Origin: Carnobacterium_B sp045617425 | Lineage (GTDB): Bacteria; Bacillota; Bacilli; Lactobacillales; Carnobacteriaceae | DNA length: 64,000 bases | Assembly (NCBI RefSeq): GCF_045617425.1 | Contig: NZ_JAZLIO010000009.1 | Coordinates: 248,001 to 312,000, forward strand | Direction of reading: 5' to 3' | Part shown: one piece after another, positions 54,201-63,157 of the stretch | Layout of the letters: each line of letters opens with the position of its first letter | Numbering within the stretch: position 1 is the first letter of the stretch | Position numbers and translations under genes: made by a program | The notes under the pieces: model-generated | What the model was told of the DNA's origin: nothing | Seen by the model: only the letters and a program-made list of their open reading frames with translations | Databases searched by the model: none

Positions 54201-55886
54201 TTAAACTTTGAAGAATTTATCATCACTAGTTAAAGTTAAACGAATATCCTCTTGTTTAATCTTATCAGAATTGCTTAATTTTTCACTTAAAATAGCAAAA
54301 ATATACTGGCAATCAATAGAATTAGTAATATCGATAATACCATCTAATCCTACTTTATCCATTGATTCTAATACATCATGTACTATAAAGTTAGGAACTG
54401 TTATTCCTTTATCTTTAGAATAGCTTTGATAAGCTAAATCAAATGCTGCTATAGCAGATTTTTTTGTACCAGTACTTAATCCAGTCTCTTCATTTGTAAC
54501 ACCTATTGGAAATGTTTTCCCTGTCGGATATAGTATAAATTTTTCCTGTATTATTTTTTCACTATACAATCTAAAGTAAGCATTAAAATCATTTGTTACT
54601 TCATCTATATTTGTAGAAGTTTCAGGAATATCCTCCAACTTTTTTTCCACATTCAAAAGGTTGCTTAGTAAAGATTCATACTTTTCCTTTACTTCTAATA
54701 AACGTCCCTTATCTTCTAATAATTTGTTCTTCTCATTTTCAAATTCCTGGTATTCCTCTAACTGATTATTTTTAATTAGTATTATTATATTTTGATTCTC
54801 AAAAAAATATTTTTCTATTTGAGAATTTATTTCATCCACTTTAATTTCATAGTTTTTTATTTGTTCTGTATAAAAATCTATTTTATTTTTTGTTATTGAA
54901 TCATTGAATTCAACTAGTTCTAAAAAAGTTTTCTGTAATCCTCCAACTTCTTTTTCAGTTTCTGTATATAAATTTTCTAAAACTGAAAGATTAATTTTAG
55001 AGTTACTTTCTGTCTCAGCTTTTTTTAAATTGCCCTTAAGTTTGGATAACTTAAATTCTCTATTATCTATTTCATCAAGCATGTTTGTATAATCTAATCT
55101 TATTTGCTGTATCTTTTGTTCATTTTTTTTGTACTCATCAGCATTTACTAATTGATTCATATTACTAGTAATACGTTCTATATCTGAATTTAAACTTAAC
55201 AATTGTTGCTTTAAAATATTTTCATTTTTTATACTATGAAAATACTTAAATTGCTTAATATCATTATTTAGGTTTTTTATATCATTTTTTAACTGTAATA
55301 TCTGTTCACTACGCACTGTATCATCTAATCTAAATAAAAAAGAATATATATTTTCATATACCTCAGAAGCGACATTATAATTTATAAATTTTAAAAACCT
55401 ATTATTATCATCCTGTTGTCCAATTCTCACAAACATTCCTATTAACTGTCTGAAGGTTGGTTTCTCCGAAAAATTATTAAATAAAAGTTCATTTAATTTT
55501 TTATGATACTCTGTTTCATTTAAAAATTGATTATTAATATACCTTTTGCCTCTCTGAAACAATTCTACTTTTAAAGTAACGATTGTTTTAGTATCTACTA
55601 AATCATCACATAACTCCATTTCTGCATATACTTTATTTTCATGTATATATTTTTCTAAAATAGTGTTTGTGTTATCTAACTCTGCATCATGATATAAAAA
55701 TTTTCTATGTTTGGATCCTAAACATATATCTACAACTCTTAAAACTGTTGTTTTACCAAGACTATTCCCTTTTTCTCCGTCGTTATTTGCTCCATCGGTA
55801 ATTATATTCATACCTTTTTTAAAGGTTATTTTTCTAATTTCTTTATCCTCTAAAGATTCTCTAATTGCTAGACTTTTTATAAACAA
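54201..55886 (-). CDS. DUF2326-type coiled-coil ATPase, ABC-3C system ATPase component
   Basis: 561 residues from TTG 55886, where AGAGGTG is 6 nt upstream; an ATG at 55904 is the alternative. SMC/Rad50-like split ATPase: Walker A GNSLGKTT at about 40-47, long coiled coils about 195-445, then an ABC signature-like GLSTGTKKSAIAA (about 470-480), Walker B FIVHDVLES (D504, E507) and a final strand YIFAILSEK. It should use ATP to scan or clamp nucleic acid. Last gene of a four-gene operon, overlapping the middle component by 26 nt. Family call by architecture. Confidence 0.85.
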   Translation of the reverse strand: MFIKSLAIRESLEDKEIRKITFKKGMNIITDGANNDGEKGNSLGKTTVLRVVDICLGSKHRKFLYHDAELDNTNTILEKYIHENKVYAEMELCDDLVDTKTIVTLKVELFQRGKRYINNQFLNETEYHKKLNELLFNNFSEKPTFRQLIGMFVRIGQQDDNNRFLKFINYNVASEVYENIYSFLFRLDDTVRSEQILQLKNDIKNLNNDIKQFKYFHSIKNENILKQQLLSLNSDIERITSNMNQLVNADEYKKNEQKIQQIRLDYTNMLDEIDNREFKLSKLKGNLKKAETESNSKINLSVLENLYTETEKEVGGLQKTFLELVEFNDSITKNKIDFYTEQIKNYEIKVDEINSQIEKYFFENQNIIILIKNNQLEEYQEFENEKNKLLEDKGRLLEVKEKYESLLSNLLNVEKKLEDIPETSTNIDEVTNDFNAYFRLYSEKIIQEKFILYPTGKTFPIGVTNEETGLSTGTKKSAIAAFDLAYQSYSKDKGITVPNFIVHDVLESMDKVGLDGIIDITNSIDCQYIFAILSEKLSNSDKIKQEDIRLTLTSDDKFFKV

Positions 55887-56109
55887 ATAAATCACCTCTT
55901 TCATTAATTGATAATTTACCTAACAAAAATAAAAAGTTTAACGATAACATATAATCATGATATGTAAGTGTTTCATTATAAGTAGATTGCATAATATTAA
56001 ATAATTTTTCAACATTAGAAGTTTTTTCTACTTCTTCTAGAATACAAGCCGAAATGTAATATATACTATCATTTGGTTTAGCATCTAAATTAATTAAAAT
56101 ACTTTCCAT
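55861..56109 (-). CDS. ABC-3C middle component-like small protein
   Basis: 82 residues, probably a winged-helix fold: SIYYISACILEEVEKTSNVEKLFNIMQ, then a strand turn LLGKLSINERGDLFVYKK. This matches the short middle component of ABC-3C systems that links the ATPase to the effector. AAAGGA is 8 nt upstream. It starts 5 nt after the CTD gene and overlaps the ATPase gene. Confidence 0.75.
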   Translation of the reverse strand: MESILINLDAKPNDSIYYISACILEEVEKTSNVEKLFNIMQSTYNETLTYHDYMLSLNFLFLLGKLSINERGDLFVYKKSSN

Positions 56110-56114
56110 TCTAC

Positions 56115-56654
56115 TTATCCTTTCTTAGGAGGTTTTTCCAATATTTGGCACTTAGTAAATGCATAAAACATCAATTGAAGTATTGCTTGATCTCTTTCTT
56201 CAATATACATTGAAGCCATTGGATCACTAGCCTCGTCAACTGCCTTACATAACTCTTTAAATATCCAATCTAATCTATCGTCATTACTTTTATCAGGAAA
56301 GTCACAAACCGAATCAACATAAAGTCGTTTAAAACTCCTAATTAATATAGTTCTACTTTCATATCCATCCAATAATCCTTCAATATCTTCTCTTGCAAAC
56401 GAATACTCATCAAATAGCATCTTATATTTCACTATCTCATTATACTCAATTTTTAAGCTCCAATTAACATTATCACTTATAGAGTATTCAACACTTCCAT
56501 CAAAATTTTTTTCAACTATTATTTTACAAATATCATAAATAAATGCTCTCTTTGGTTGTCTTACAGGAGAAATATATTGATTAACAATATTATCATTGCC
56601 GCTAAATGCTATCGAATAATCAGTTGCAGATATATCATTTCCTATTCTCATCAT
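56115..56654 (-). CDS. ABC-3C C-terminal-domain (CTD) type protein
   Basis: 179 residues from ATG 56654 (AGGAG 8 nt upstream; GTG 56660 possible). A short N-terminal FSGNDNIVN motif (about 17-25) precedes a mainly helical domain (about 40-170). In known systems this domain is fused to a toxic effector; here no enzymatic domain precedes it. It overlaps the small TM gene by 20 nt. Confidence 0.7.
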   Translation of the reverse strand: MMRIGNDISATDYSIAFSGNDNIVNQYISPVRQPKRAFIYDICKIIVEKNFDGSVEYSISDNVNWSLKIEYNEIVKYKMLFDEYSFAREDIEGLLDGYESRTILIRSFKRLYVDSVCDFPDKSNDDRLDWIFKELCKAVDEASDPMASMYIEERDQAILQLMFYAFTKCQILEKPPKKG

Positions 56655-56895
56655 CCTCACTACTCCTATTATAATTTATTGAATTTTTATTTCCCATAAA
56701 TCCAACAGAACCACCTTTTGCTACAACTTGTTTACTCTTTTTGCCACTAGCAAAATTTATTTCAATTCCAGCATCGTTTAATATTTGTGTTAAATTTTCT
56801 ACTTTATCTTCTGATTTTTTACTTTTAACCAAACTATATATTGAAAGCCCAGATGCAATAATTCCTAAAATAATATTAATAAACTCTAATTTCAT
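56635..56895 (-). CDS. Small one-TM protein, candidate effector of the ABC-3C-like operon
   Basis: 86 residues from ATG 56895, which has GGAGG just before it and a promoter at 56918; the longer open frame to 56997 would start upstream of that promoter. One TM (about 5-23), a basic-acidic helix, and a C-terminal glycine/asparagine tail GGSVGFMGNKNSIN sharing FxGNxNxxN with the next protein. No known domain. By position it could be a membrane-acting effector. This is inference. Confidence 0.65.
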   Translation of the reverse strand: MKLEFINIILGIIASGLSIYSLVKSKKSEDKVENLTQILNDAGIEINFASGKKSKQVVAKGGSVGFMGNKNSINYNRSSEDDENRK

Positions 56896-56917
56896 TTTTC
56901 TTCCTCCAATTTGATTT

Positions 56918-56926
56918 ATTATAACA
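56918..56926 (-). promoter_or_regulatory. Extended -10 promoter of the ABC-3C-like operon
   Basis: Minus strand TGTTATAAT (TGnTATAAT form), about 20 nt before the ATG at 56895. No good -35 was seen. Confidence 0.55.
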
Positions 56927-56997
56927 TAAAACTCACTTTGCAATGTGTTGAAGTTTTTGAGTTGCTGGGATGTCACTAGGTATGATGATTCCTTCAC

Positions 56998-57470
56998 ATT
57001 TATAAATTTCTACAAATGTTTTCACGTGTATTTCCTTTTATTTAGACTGAGTTTTGTGTGTCAAAATGTTGATATTTCTTTTGAACTTTTTATACCTAGA
57101 TCATTATTTTCACTTATCTAAATTCTTAATTTCAAAGAGTTGGATTATTTATAATAGTATTTTGCTAGCTTGATTTGGTATGAATAAACATCTTAAAAAT
57201 CAGATAACAGTAGTAACTCTTCACAAGCTTTCATTAAAAACATAACGCATATAATAGAAAATCTGAATTCTTCTAAATAATACATTTTAATTATTCAAGT
57301 AACTTTGTTATGTCAATAGCAATTCTTGCTTGTAGTAACTTATTTTATACCCTCTACATCATTCTATATTATACAAACAAAAATATGAGTTTAATTATAT
57401 AATTGAATTTTTTATTACTAAGTAAAATACTAACACTTTTTAGTCCCAATATATGTGCCAAAAAAATAAA
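56998..57470. other. 470-nt noncoding AT-rich stretch
   Basis: No convincing gene, RNA or repeat on either strand. It separates the ABC-3C-like operon from the right rpsI scar. Confidence 0.5.
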
Positions 57471-57578
57471 AAAGACACTTTCCAACAAGTTGGAAAGTGT
57501 CTTTAAACGTTGGTACAATAAAAAATTAACGTTTTGAGAATTGAGAAGCTTTACGAGCTTTCTTAAGACCTTCTTTTT
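57471..57578 (-). repeat. Copy of rpsI 3' end plus terminator (right scar)
   Basis: Minus strand encodes KKEGLKKARKASQFSKR and stop (57578-57526), which is the end of ribosomal protein S9. Beyond that the match to rpsI stops. The natural terminator AAAGACACTTTCCAAC/GTTGGAAAGTGTCTTT follows at 57471-57504. rpsI itself is absent here, so this is a transplanted attachment-site type fragment. Confidence 0.8.
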
Positions 57579-57718
57579 TGAGCAAATATAACACCTAATC
57601 ACTTTCTTTTTGGTAGGGAGATTGGTGGTGAACTATTTCTTACAAATCATTTTCGATTCAACTATTTAGAAAAGAAAGCTATTCAAACAGGACTGCCATT
57701 CCTTATTATCTATATGTT

Positions 57719-59269
57719 TTATTCCCACTCTATAGTTGCTGGTGGCTTGCTCGTAATGTCATACACGATACGGTTAACGTGTTTTACTTCATTTACGATA
57801 CGAACAGAGATTTTTTGCAAGACGTCCCAAGGGATACGTGCAAAGTCACTTGTCATACCATCAATTGAAGTTACGGCACGAATTCCGATAGTATAATCAT
57901 ACGTACGTCCGTCTCCCATTACTCCGACGCTGCGGAATCCAGGAAGAACGGTGAAGTATTGCCAGATGTCACGGTCAAGACCGGCAGCAGCGATTTCTTC
58001 TCTTAAGATAAAGTCACTATCGCGAACGATTTCTAATTTTTCTTCAGTTATTTCACCAATTACACGAATTCCTAGACCAGGACCCGGGAATGGTTGACGC
58101 CATACAAGGCTTTCTGGCATGCCTAATTGAATTCCTAATTCACGAACTTCATCTTTAAATAAAGTATTTAAAGGTTCGATCAGTTTGAATTGCATATCTT
58201 CAGGAAGTCCACCTACGTTGTGATGCGATTTAATTGTTTGAGCAGTATCTGTTCCACTTTCAATCACGTCCGTGTAAAGCGTTCCTTGAGCTAGGAAATC
58301 AACACCTTCAAGTTTTGTTGCTTCATCATCAAAGACATAAACAAATTCATTACCGATGATTTTACGTTTGGTTTCTGGATCGCTCACGCCAGCTAATTTA
58401 GCCATGAAACGTTCTTTCGCATCTACACGAATGATGTTCAACCCAAATTTACCAACTAGGCTTTCCATTACTTGTTCGCTTTCGCCTTTACGCAATAAAC
58501 CATGATCCACAAAGATACACGTCAATTGGTCGCCGATTGCTTTTTGTAACAATACGCCAACAACACTTGAGTCTACTCCGCCTGATAATCCAAGCAATAC
58601 TTTTTTGTCGCCGACTGTTTCGCGGATAATGGCAATTTCAGAATCGATGAAATCAGCAATACTCCAGTTTCCTTCACAGCCACACACATCAAAAGTAAAG
58701 TTTTTCAACATTTCATTTCCGTGTTCTGAATGGCGTACTTCAGGGTGAAATTGAACGGCATGAAAATTCTTTTGTGGGTTAAACATTGAAGCAATTGGAC
58801 AATGAGGGCTAGTAGCTGAGATAACAAAACCTTCTGGAACTTGAGTCACCAAATCTCCATGGCTCATCCAAACTGTTTCAGTCTCTGCTAATGAGTTAAA
58901 TAAAGGAGCATGTTGATCATTGATGTTGATGCTTGCTTTACCATACTCTCTGTTTTCGCTGCCTTCAACTCTACCACCTAAAGCAGTTGTCATTAATTGC
59001 ATACCGTAACAAATTCCTAAAATAGGAATTCCCATATTGAAAATCTCAGGGTCAACAGAAAAAGAACCTTCATCATAAACACTCATTGGACCGCCAGAAA
59101 AAATGATCCCTTTAGCATTCATGCCTTTTAATTCTTCAGCAGTCACTTTATGAGACAACAATTCAGAATAAACGCCTAATTCACGAATACGACGTGTAAT
59201 CAATTGATTGTATTGACTTCCAAAATCTAGTACTATCATTTTTTCAACATTTGTTAAATCTGTAACCAT
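57719..59269 (-). CDS. guaA: GMP synthase (glutamine-hydrolysing)
   Basis: 516 residues from ATG 59269; the frame is open to 59284. Class I amidotransferase domain: ILGICYGMQLM with the catalytic Cys, then FHPEVRHSEHG. ATP pyrophosphatase domain: LLGLSGGVDSSVVG. The dimerisation end is PPATIEWE. It makes GMP from XMP. The 3' end of guaA is a known insertion hotspot for genomic islands and here faces the accessory region. Confidence 0.97.
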   Translation of the reverse strand: MVTDLTNVEKMIVLDFGSQYNQLITRRIRELGVYSELLSHKVTAEELKGMNAKGIIFSGGPMSVYDEGSFSVDPEIFNMGIPILGICYGMQLMTTALGGRVEGSENREYGKASININDQHAPLFNSLAETETVWMSHGDLVTQVPEGFVISATSPHCPIASMFNPQKNFHAVQFHPEVRHSEHGNEMLKNFTFDVCGCEGNWSIADFIDSEIAIIRETVGDKKVLLGLSGGVDSSVVGVLLQKAIGDQLTCIFVDHGLLRKGESEQVMESLVGKFGLNIIRVDAKERFMAKLAGVSDPETKRKIIGNEFVYVFDDEATKLEGVDFLAQGTLYTDVIESGTDTAQTIKSHHNVGGLPEDMQFKLIEPLNTLFKDEVRELGIQLGMPESLVWRQPFPGPGLGIRVIGEITEEKLEIVRDSDFILREEIAAAGLDRDIWQYFTVLPGFRSVGVMGDGRTYDYTIGIRAVTSIDGMTSDFARIPWDVLQKISVRIVNEVKHVNRIVYDITSKPPATIEWE

Positions 59270-59385
59270 TACCACACAGTCCACCCCAAATTATTATTTT
59301 CAAATCTAATTTTTATTGTATTTTTTCATTCTACCGACTATTTTAACATTGGTCAACCGCACAGTAGATGTATCCCTTTTCCTTT

Positions 59386-60309
59386 TTAATACTTTTTTAA
59401 TAAAAGCTGATCGATGTAATGATGATCTGTTTTATGAATAATCAATTCTGCTCTATTCTTAGTAGGCGAAATGTATTCTTTCAAGTTTTTCAAGTTCACC
59501 GTTTTCCATACTCCACGAGCCATTTCAAACGCTTCTTCTCGATCGCCTTGCGCGTAAGAATAATAATAGTTTCCTGGTTTTTTAAATGCCGTACCTAACA
59601 ATAGGCCAAAACGTTCTAAATACCATTTCTCTATTAATTCTGCTTCAGCGTCTACAAAAATTGAAAAGTCAAAAAAATCACTAATATAAATTTGTTGATT
59701 TGCCGGAAGTTGTAAGACATTGATTCCTTCAACAATGAGTATATCTGGCTGTTCTAAGACATGTTCTTCACCTTCCACAATATCATACGATTCATGGGAA
59801 TAAACAGGTGAAACAACAGTTGATTTGCCGTTTTTTACATCTCCTAAGAATGAAATCAATTGCTGCATATTGTAACTTTCAGGAAATCCTTTACGGTTCA
59901 TGATTCCTTTTTCTACCAGTATTTTATTAGGGTATAAGAATCCGTCAGTGGTAATCATTTCCACAGATTTGTCTTTGTATACTCTTGAAAGCATCATTTG
60001 AAGTAACCGTGCTGTTGTGCTTTTCCCAACGGCTACACTTCCAGCAATTCCAATGATGTAAGGTTTTTGAAGTGTATCTCTCTTTAAAAATTTATTTTTT
60101 TTTGCTTGTAGCTGTTCATAATTTTTCAAATACACGTCTAACACGTGAACAATTGGTATGTAAATCTCTTCCACGTCTTTAATCGAAATTTGGTCATTCA
60201 ACCCTTTTAATTCTTCTAATTCATTGGACGATAATGGAGCAATGCTATCAATGTTTAATTTTTTCCACTCTTCACGCTCAATGATATGAAATGTAGCAGA
60301 CTCTTTCAT
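59386..60309 (-). CDS. coaA: Pantothenate kinase, type I
   Basis: 307 residues. P-loop GSVAVGKSTTAR near 91-102, TTDGFLYPN, RKGFPESYNMQ, SHESYDIVEGEE and DILIVEGINVLQ are all typical of bacterial type I CoaA. First, rate-setting step of coenzyme A synthesis. Monocistronic, about 80 nt downstream of guaA's start side. Confidence 0.95.
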   Translation of the reverse strand: MKESATFHIIEREEWKKLNIDSIAPLSSNELEELKGLNDQISIKDVEEIYIPIVHVLDVYLKNYEQLQAKKNKFLKRDTLQKPYIIGIAGSVAVGKSTTARLLQMMLSRVYKDKSVEMITTDGFLYPNKILVEKGIMNRKGFPESYNMQQLISFLGDVKNGKSTVVSPVYSHESYDIVEGEEHVLEQPDILIVEGINVLQLPANQQIYISDFFDFSIFVDAEAELIEKWYLERFGLLLGTAFKKPGNYYYSYAQGDREEAFEMARGVWKTVNLKNLKEYISPTKNRAELIIHKTDHHYIDQLLLKKY

Positions 60310-60443
60310 ATAATAGTAGATCCCCCAAGTTCCTAGACTTCCGGACTATTGTACCAAAATTATGTCTCGTTTTATAGTTTTTATTCTCCCTTATCATTAG
60401 AAACTGCTTATCTTAAAAGAAACTTAACTAGCCATTTATCTTA

Positions 60444-60463
60444 TATATAGTGTACTATATATT
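60444..60463. promoter_or_regulatory. 20-bp palindrome upstream of the two-TM/TctA-like operon
   Basis: ATATATAGTGTACTATATAT: 9-nt arms around GT, 65 nt before the first gene. This is of the type bound by GntR-family repressors, though no such gene adjoins. Confidence 0.5.
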
Positions 60464-60527
60464 TTGGTATAGCATTATAAGACTACAATCCATCCTATCT
60501 AATAGGATACAGTTAAGGGAGATTGCA

Positions 60528-60773
60528 ATGAAAAAAGGGAAACAGGAAAAATTTGAAATTTGGGGAGACGTTGTTGAATTAAAAGACTTAATCATTTCTA
60601 TCATTTTATCTAGCGGGTCTACTATGGGCGCTTATTTTTTGGCTCCAAGCGATGACAAAACGAAACAACTTTTTTTTGGTCTAGCAGGTGCAGTGATTGG
60701 ATTTATCCTTTCAACTTTCATTATTAAACCAAAAAGAATCATTACGATAGAAGACGAACAAGAGAACAGTTAA
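60528..60773 (+). CDS. Small two-TM membrane protein
   Basis: 81 residues from ATG 60528, where GGGAG is 7 nt upstream; the open frame reaches back to 60450 through the palindrome and is rejected. Cytosolic start, two TM segments (about 23-41 and 47-66), charged end. It lies 27 nt before the TctA-like permease and might be its small subunit, a TctB-like role. That is inference. Confidence 0.65.
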   Translation: MKKGKQEKFEIWGDVVELKDLIISIILSSGSTMGAYFLAPSDDKTKQLFFGLAGAVIGFILSTFIIKPKRIITIEDEQENS

Positions 60774-60800
60774 GAACGAGTATTGGAGAGAACAAAAATT

Positions 60801-62159
60801 ATGGAATTCTTATTGTTGATTCAAATGGTCATAGCTGCTCTTGCAGCAATTGTTTTGTATACTTTTATAGGTTTCATCCCTGGTACCGATGAAACATCTG
60901 TATTAATGCCAGTTACGTTAGCTATTATTTTATCTGGGGTACAACCCATTATTGTATTAACTTTTTTTATCGCAGCGATCGTGACATTAAATTTAACCAA
61001 TTCAATGCCTACTGCTCTAGTTGGGCTCCCCGGCGGAGTTCTTTCTAGCCCTATGATTGAACATGCGTTATACTTAAAAAATCGAGGCATGTCCGCGATT
61101 ACGATCAAAAAAATGGCTTCTGGATCTTTGATTGGAACGCTGATATCTGTTCCAATTGCTTTAGTGTTAGCTGATCTATTAACGCCTTTTGCAGAAATCA
61201 TTCAACCTTATTCTTCACTTTTATTTGTTATTGGAGCTATTTTCCTTTCTTTAATAGGAAAAAACAAAATTTTATCTTTAGTGAGCATTCTTCCTTTGGC
61301 AATGCTTTTCCAAGGGTTGCGCTATTTGTATTGGGGAATTGGTGTTGTTCCAAAAGACACCAATATTACGACCTCTTTCTTTTTAGGCATTACAATAGGA
61401 CCTTTGATTATTTCACTTCTTTCGCTGTTAAATAAGGTGAATCGTGAGAAGATGTTGACCGATGAGTATAAAAAAATTGCGTTACCTAAAAGTACTTCTG
61501 CTCATCAAACAATAAATCCTTTCAAAGTCTTATCCAAAAACGAGTTAAAACCTGCATCCCTATCTGCACTTTTTTCAAATTTCCTCTTTGTCTTAAGTCC
61601 AGTTGGGTTGATTATTTTATTTGGCGAATTAGTTGCAAATAAAAAACAGGATCCTGTTGAAAAAGCTTCTACTGCTATTATTACGATGAGTGCTTTAGCA
61701 CAATCAACGTACCTTTCAGGTATTATTATTCCCTTGATAGCTTTAGGAATACCTTTATCTCCCACTGCTATTGGACCCGGAAGTCCCTTATTTAATGCTC
61801 CTCCTGTTTTTACCGTTGATCATAACTTGCATCATATTTTGAGTACAACCGAATTTACCGTTGCTATCCTAATTGGTTCAATTCTTGCTGCAATTATCAG
61901 CTATATCGTGATCAATCGTTATGCTGGAAAAATTTCGCGGTTTGTTTTATTAAAAATTCCACATGAAGCAATTTTAGGTCTTTTCATTTCCTTTATCCTA
62001 TTATTAGCTTATATGGATGCAGGTTTAATAAATATCTTTGGCGTTCTCTTGATTGGAATTGCAAGTGGAACCTTAAATAAAATGGGCATGAACTATGGTA
62101 TACAATTTATGACACTATATGCTGCTCCATGGTTAGTCGAAAAACTTGCTCAAATTTAA
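60801..62159 (+). CDS. TctA-like permease (tripartite tricarboxylate transporter family)
   Basis: 452 residues from ATG 60801 (GGAGAG 10 nt upstream; an in-frame TTG at 60783 is less likely). About eleven TM segments in two homologous halves, with FIGFIPGTDETSVLMPVTLAIIL and ALVGLPGGVLSSPMIEHALYLKNRG, the TctA-type repeats. The usual periplasmic-binding-type TctC and typical TctB are missing. Substrate unknown. Confidence 0.78.
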   Translation: MEFLLLIQMVIAALAAIVLYTFIGFIPGTDETSVLMPVTLAIILSGVQPIIVLTFFIAAIVTLNLTNSMPTALVGLPGGVLSSPMIEHALYLKNRGMSAITIKKMASGSLIGTLISVPIALVLADLLTPFAEIIQPYSSLLFVIGAIFLSLIGKNKILSLVSILPLAMLFQGLRYLYWGIGVVPKDTNITTSFFLGITIGPLIISLLSLLNKVNREKMLTDEYKKIALPKSTSAHQTINPFKVLSKNELKPASLSALFSNFLFVLSPVGLIILFGELVANKKQDPVEKASTAIITMSALAQSTYLSGIIIPLIALGIPLSPTAIGPGSPLFNAPPVFTVDHNLHHILSTTEFTVAILIGSILAAIISYIVINRYAGKISRFVLLKIPHEAILGLFISFILLLAYMDAGLINIFGVLLIGIASGTLNKMGMNYGIQFMTLYAAPWLVEKLAQI

Positions 62160-62211
62160 TCTTTCCTAATTTGAGTTCGTTCACTACATTACGAAATAAA
62201 GGAGTTACAAC

Positions 62212-63156
62212 ATGTTGAATCTGAATCAACCAGCAATAGGAAAAGCTAATGGAAAAATCATTCTAATGGGTGAACACTCTGTTGTTTATGGAGAACCGGC
62301 CATAGCCATTCCCTTTCCTGCAACACATATCCATGCGACGATAACGCCTATTGAAGGGCCTATCCAATTAGACTGTGTCTATTATCAAGGAGACTTAGCT
62401 TCAGCTCCTCAACATTTAGAAAATCTGATAGCTGTTGTCGAATCAACAGTTAATGAATTGAAACAAGAATTGACTAATTTTAAATTGACCATCGAAAGTA
62501 CCATTCCGGTTGAAAGAGGAATGGGGTCCAGTGCTGCAGTAGCCATCGCAACAGTTCGTGCGATATTTGCTTATTTTTCAGTCCCTCTTACAGATGATAA
62601 ACTTTTGAGGTTAGCCAATATCTCAGAAACAATCGCTCATGGAAATCCGAGCGGCTTAGATGCTGCAATGACAAGCGGTAGACACCCGCTTTATTATATA
62701 AAGGGAAAACCTTTCGTTCCTTTTAAAGTATCTCTATCTGCCTATTTAATTGTTGCCGACACAGGTTTAAAAGGCCAAACTAGAGATGCTGTTGCTAGTA
62801 TTGCTCAATTAAATAAAGAGAATACCCAAACAACAATGATTGCTATCCATGGCTTAGGCGACTTGGCACGACAAGCAAAATTTGCAATTGAATCTGCTAA
62901 TCCTGTAACATTAGGGTTAGTCATGAATGACGCTCACGAAACACTTTCATCTTTAGGTGTAAGCAACGAACGATTGAACCATTTAGTGCGAACGGCAAGA
63001 ACTAACGGAGCATTAGGCGCAAAACTTACGGGTGGCGGACGCGGAGGCTGTATGATTGCTTTAGCAGCCGATAAAGATACAGCTGCACGTATTTCAAATG
63101 CTTTAGTAGATGCTGGTGCTGTAAACACATGGACACACCAATTAGGAGATGAATAA
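62212..63156 (+). CDS. mvaK1: Mevalonate kinase
   Basis: 314 residues, GHMP kinase. GKIILMGEHSVVYGEPAIAIPF at the start, ATP loop VERGMGSSAAVAIATVRA, HGNPSGLDAAM and the C-terminal LTGGGRGGCMIAL. It phosphorylates mevalonate with ATP in isoprenoid synthesis. RBS AAAGGAG. It is first in the mevalonate operon, with mvaD starting 1 nt after its stop. Confidence 0.96.
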   Translation: MLNLNQPAIGKANGKIILMGEHSVVYGEPAIAIPFPATHIHATITPIEGPIQLDCVYYQGDLASAPQHLENLIAVVESTVNELKQELTNFKLTIESTIPVERGMGSSAAVAIATVRAIFAYFSVPLTDDKLLRLANISETIAHGNPSGLDAAMTSGRHPLYYIKGKPFVPFKVSLSAYLIVADTGLKGQTRDAVASIAQLNKENTQTTMIAIHGLGDLARQAKFAIESANPVTLGLVMNDAHETLSSLGVSNERLNHLVRTARTNGALGAKLTGGGRGGCMIALAADKDTAARISNALVDAGAVNTWTHQLGDE

Positions 63157-63157
63157 G

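Noticed and set aside
57369..57602. 77-residue minus-strand open frame over the right rpsI scar
   Set aside because: It reads the rpsI tail in the wrong frame and continues through the terminator.
50520..57718. Integrase, transposase or CRISPR array in the accessory region
   Set aside because: No recombinase motifs, no terminal inverted repeats of an IS and no regularly spaced repeats were seen.
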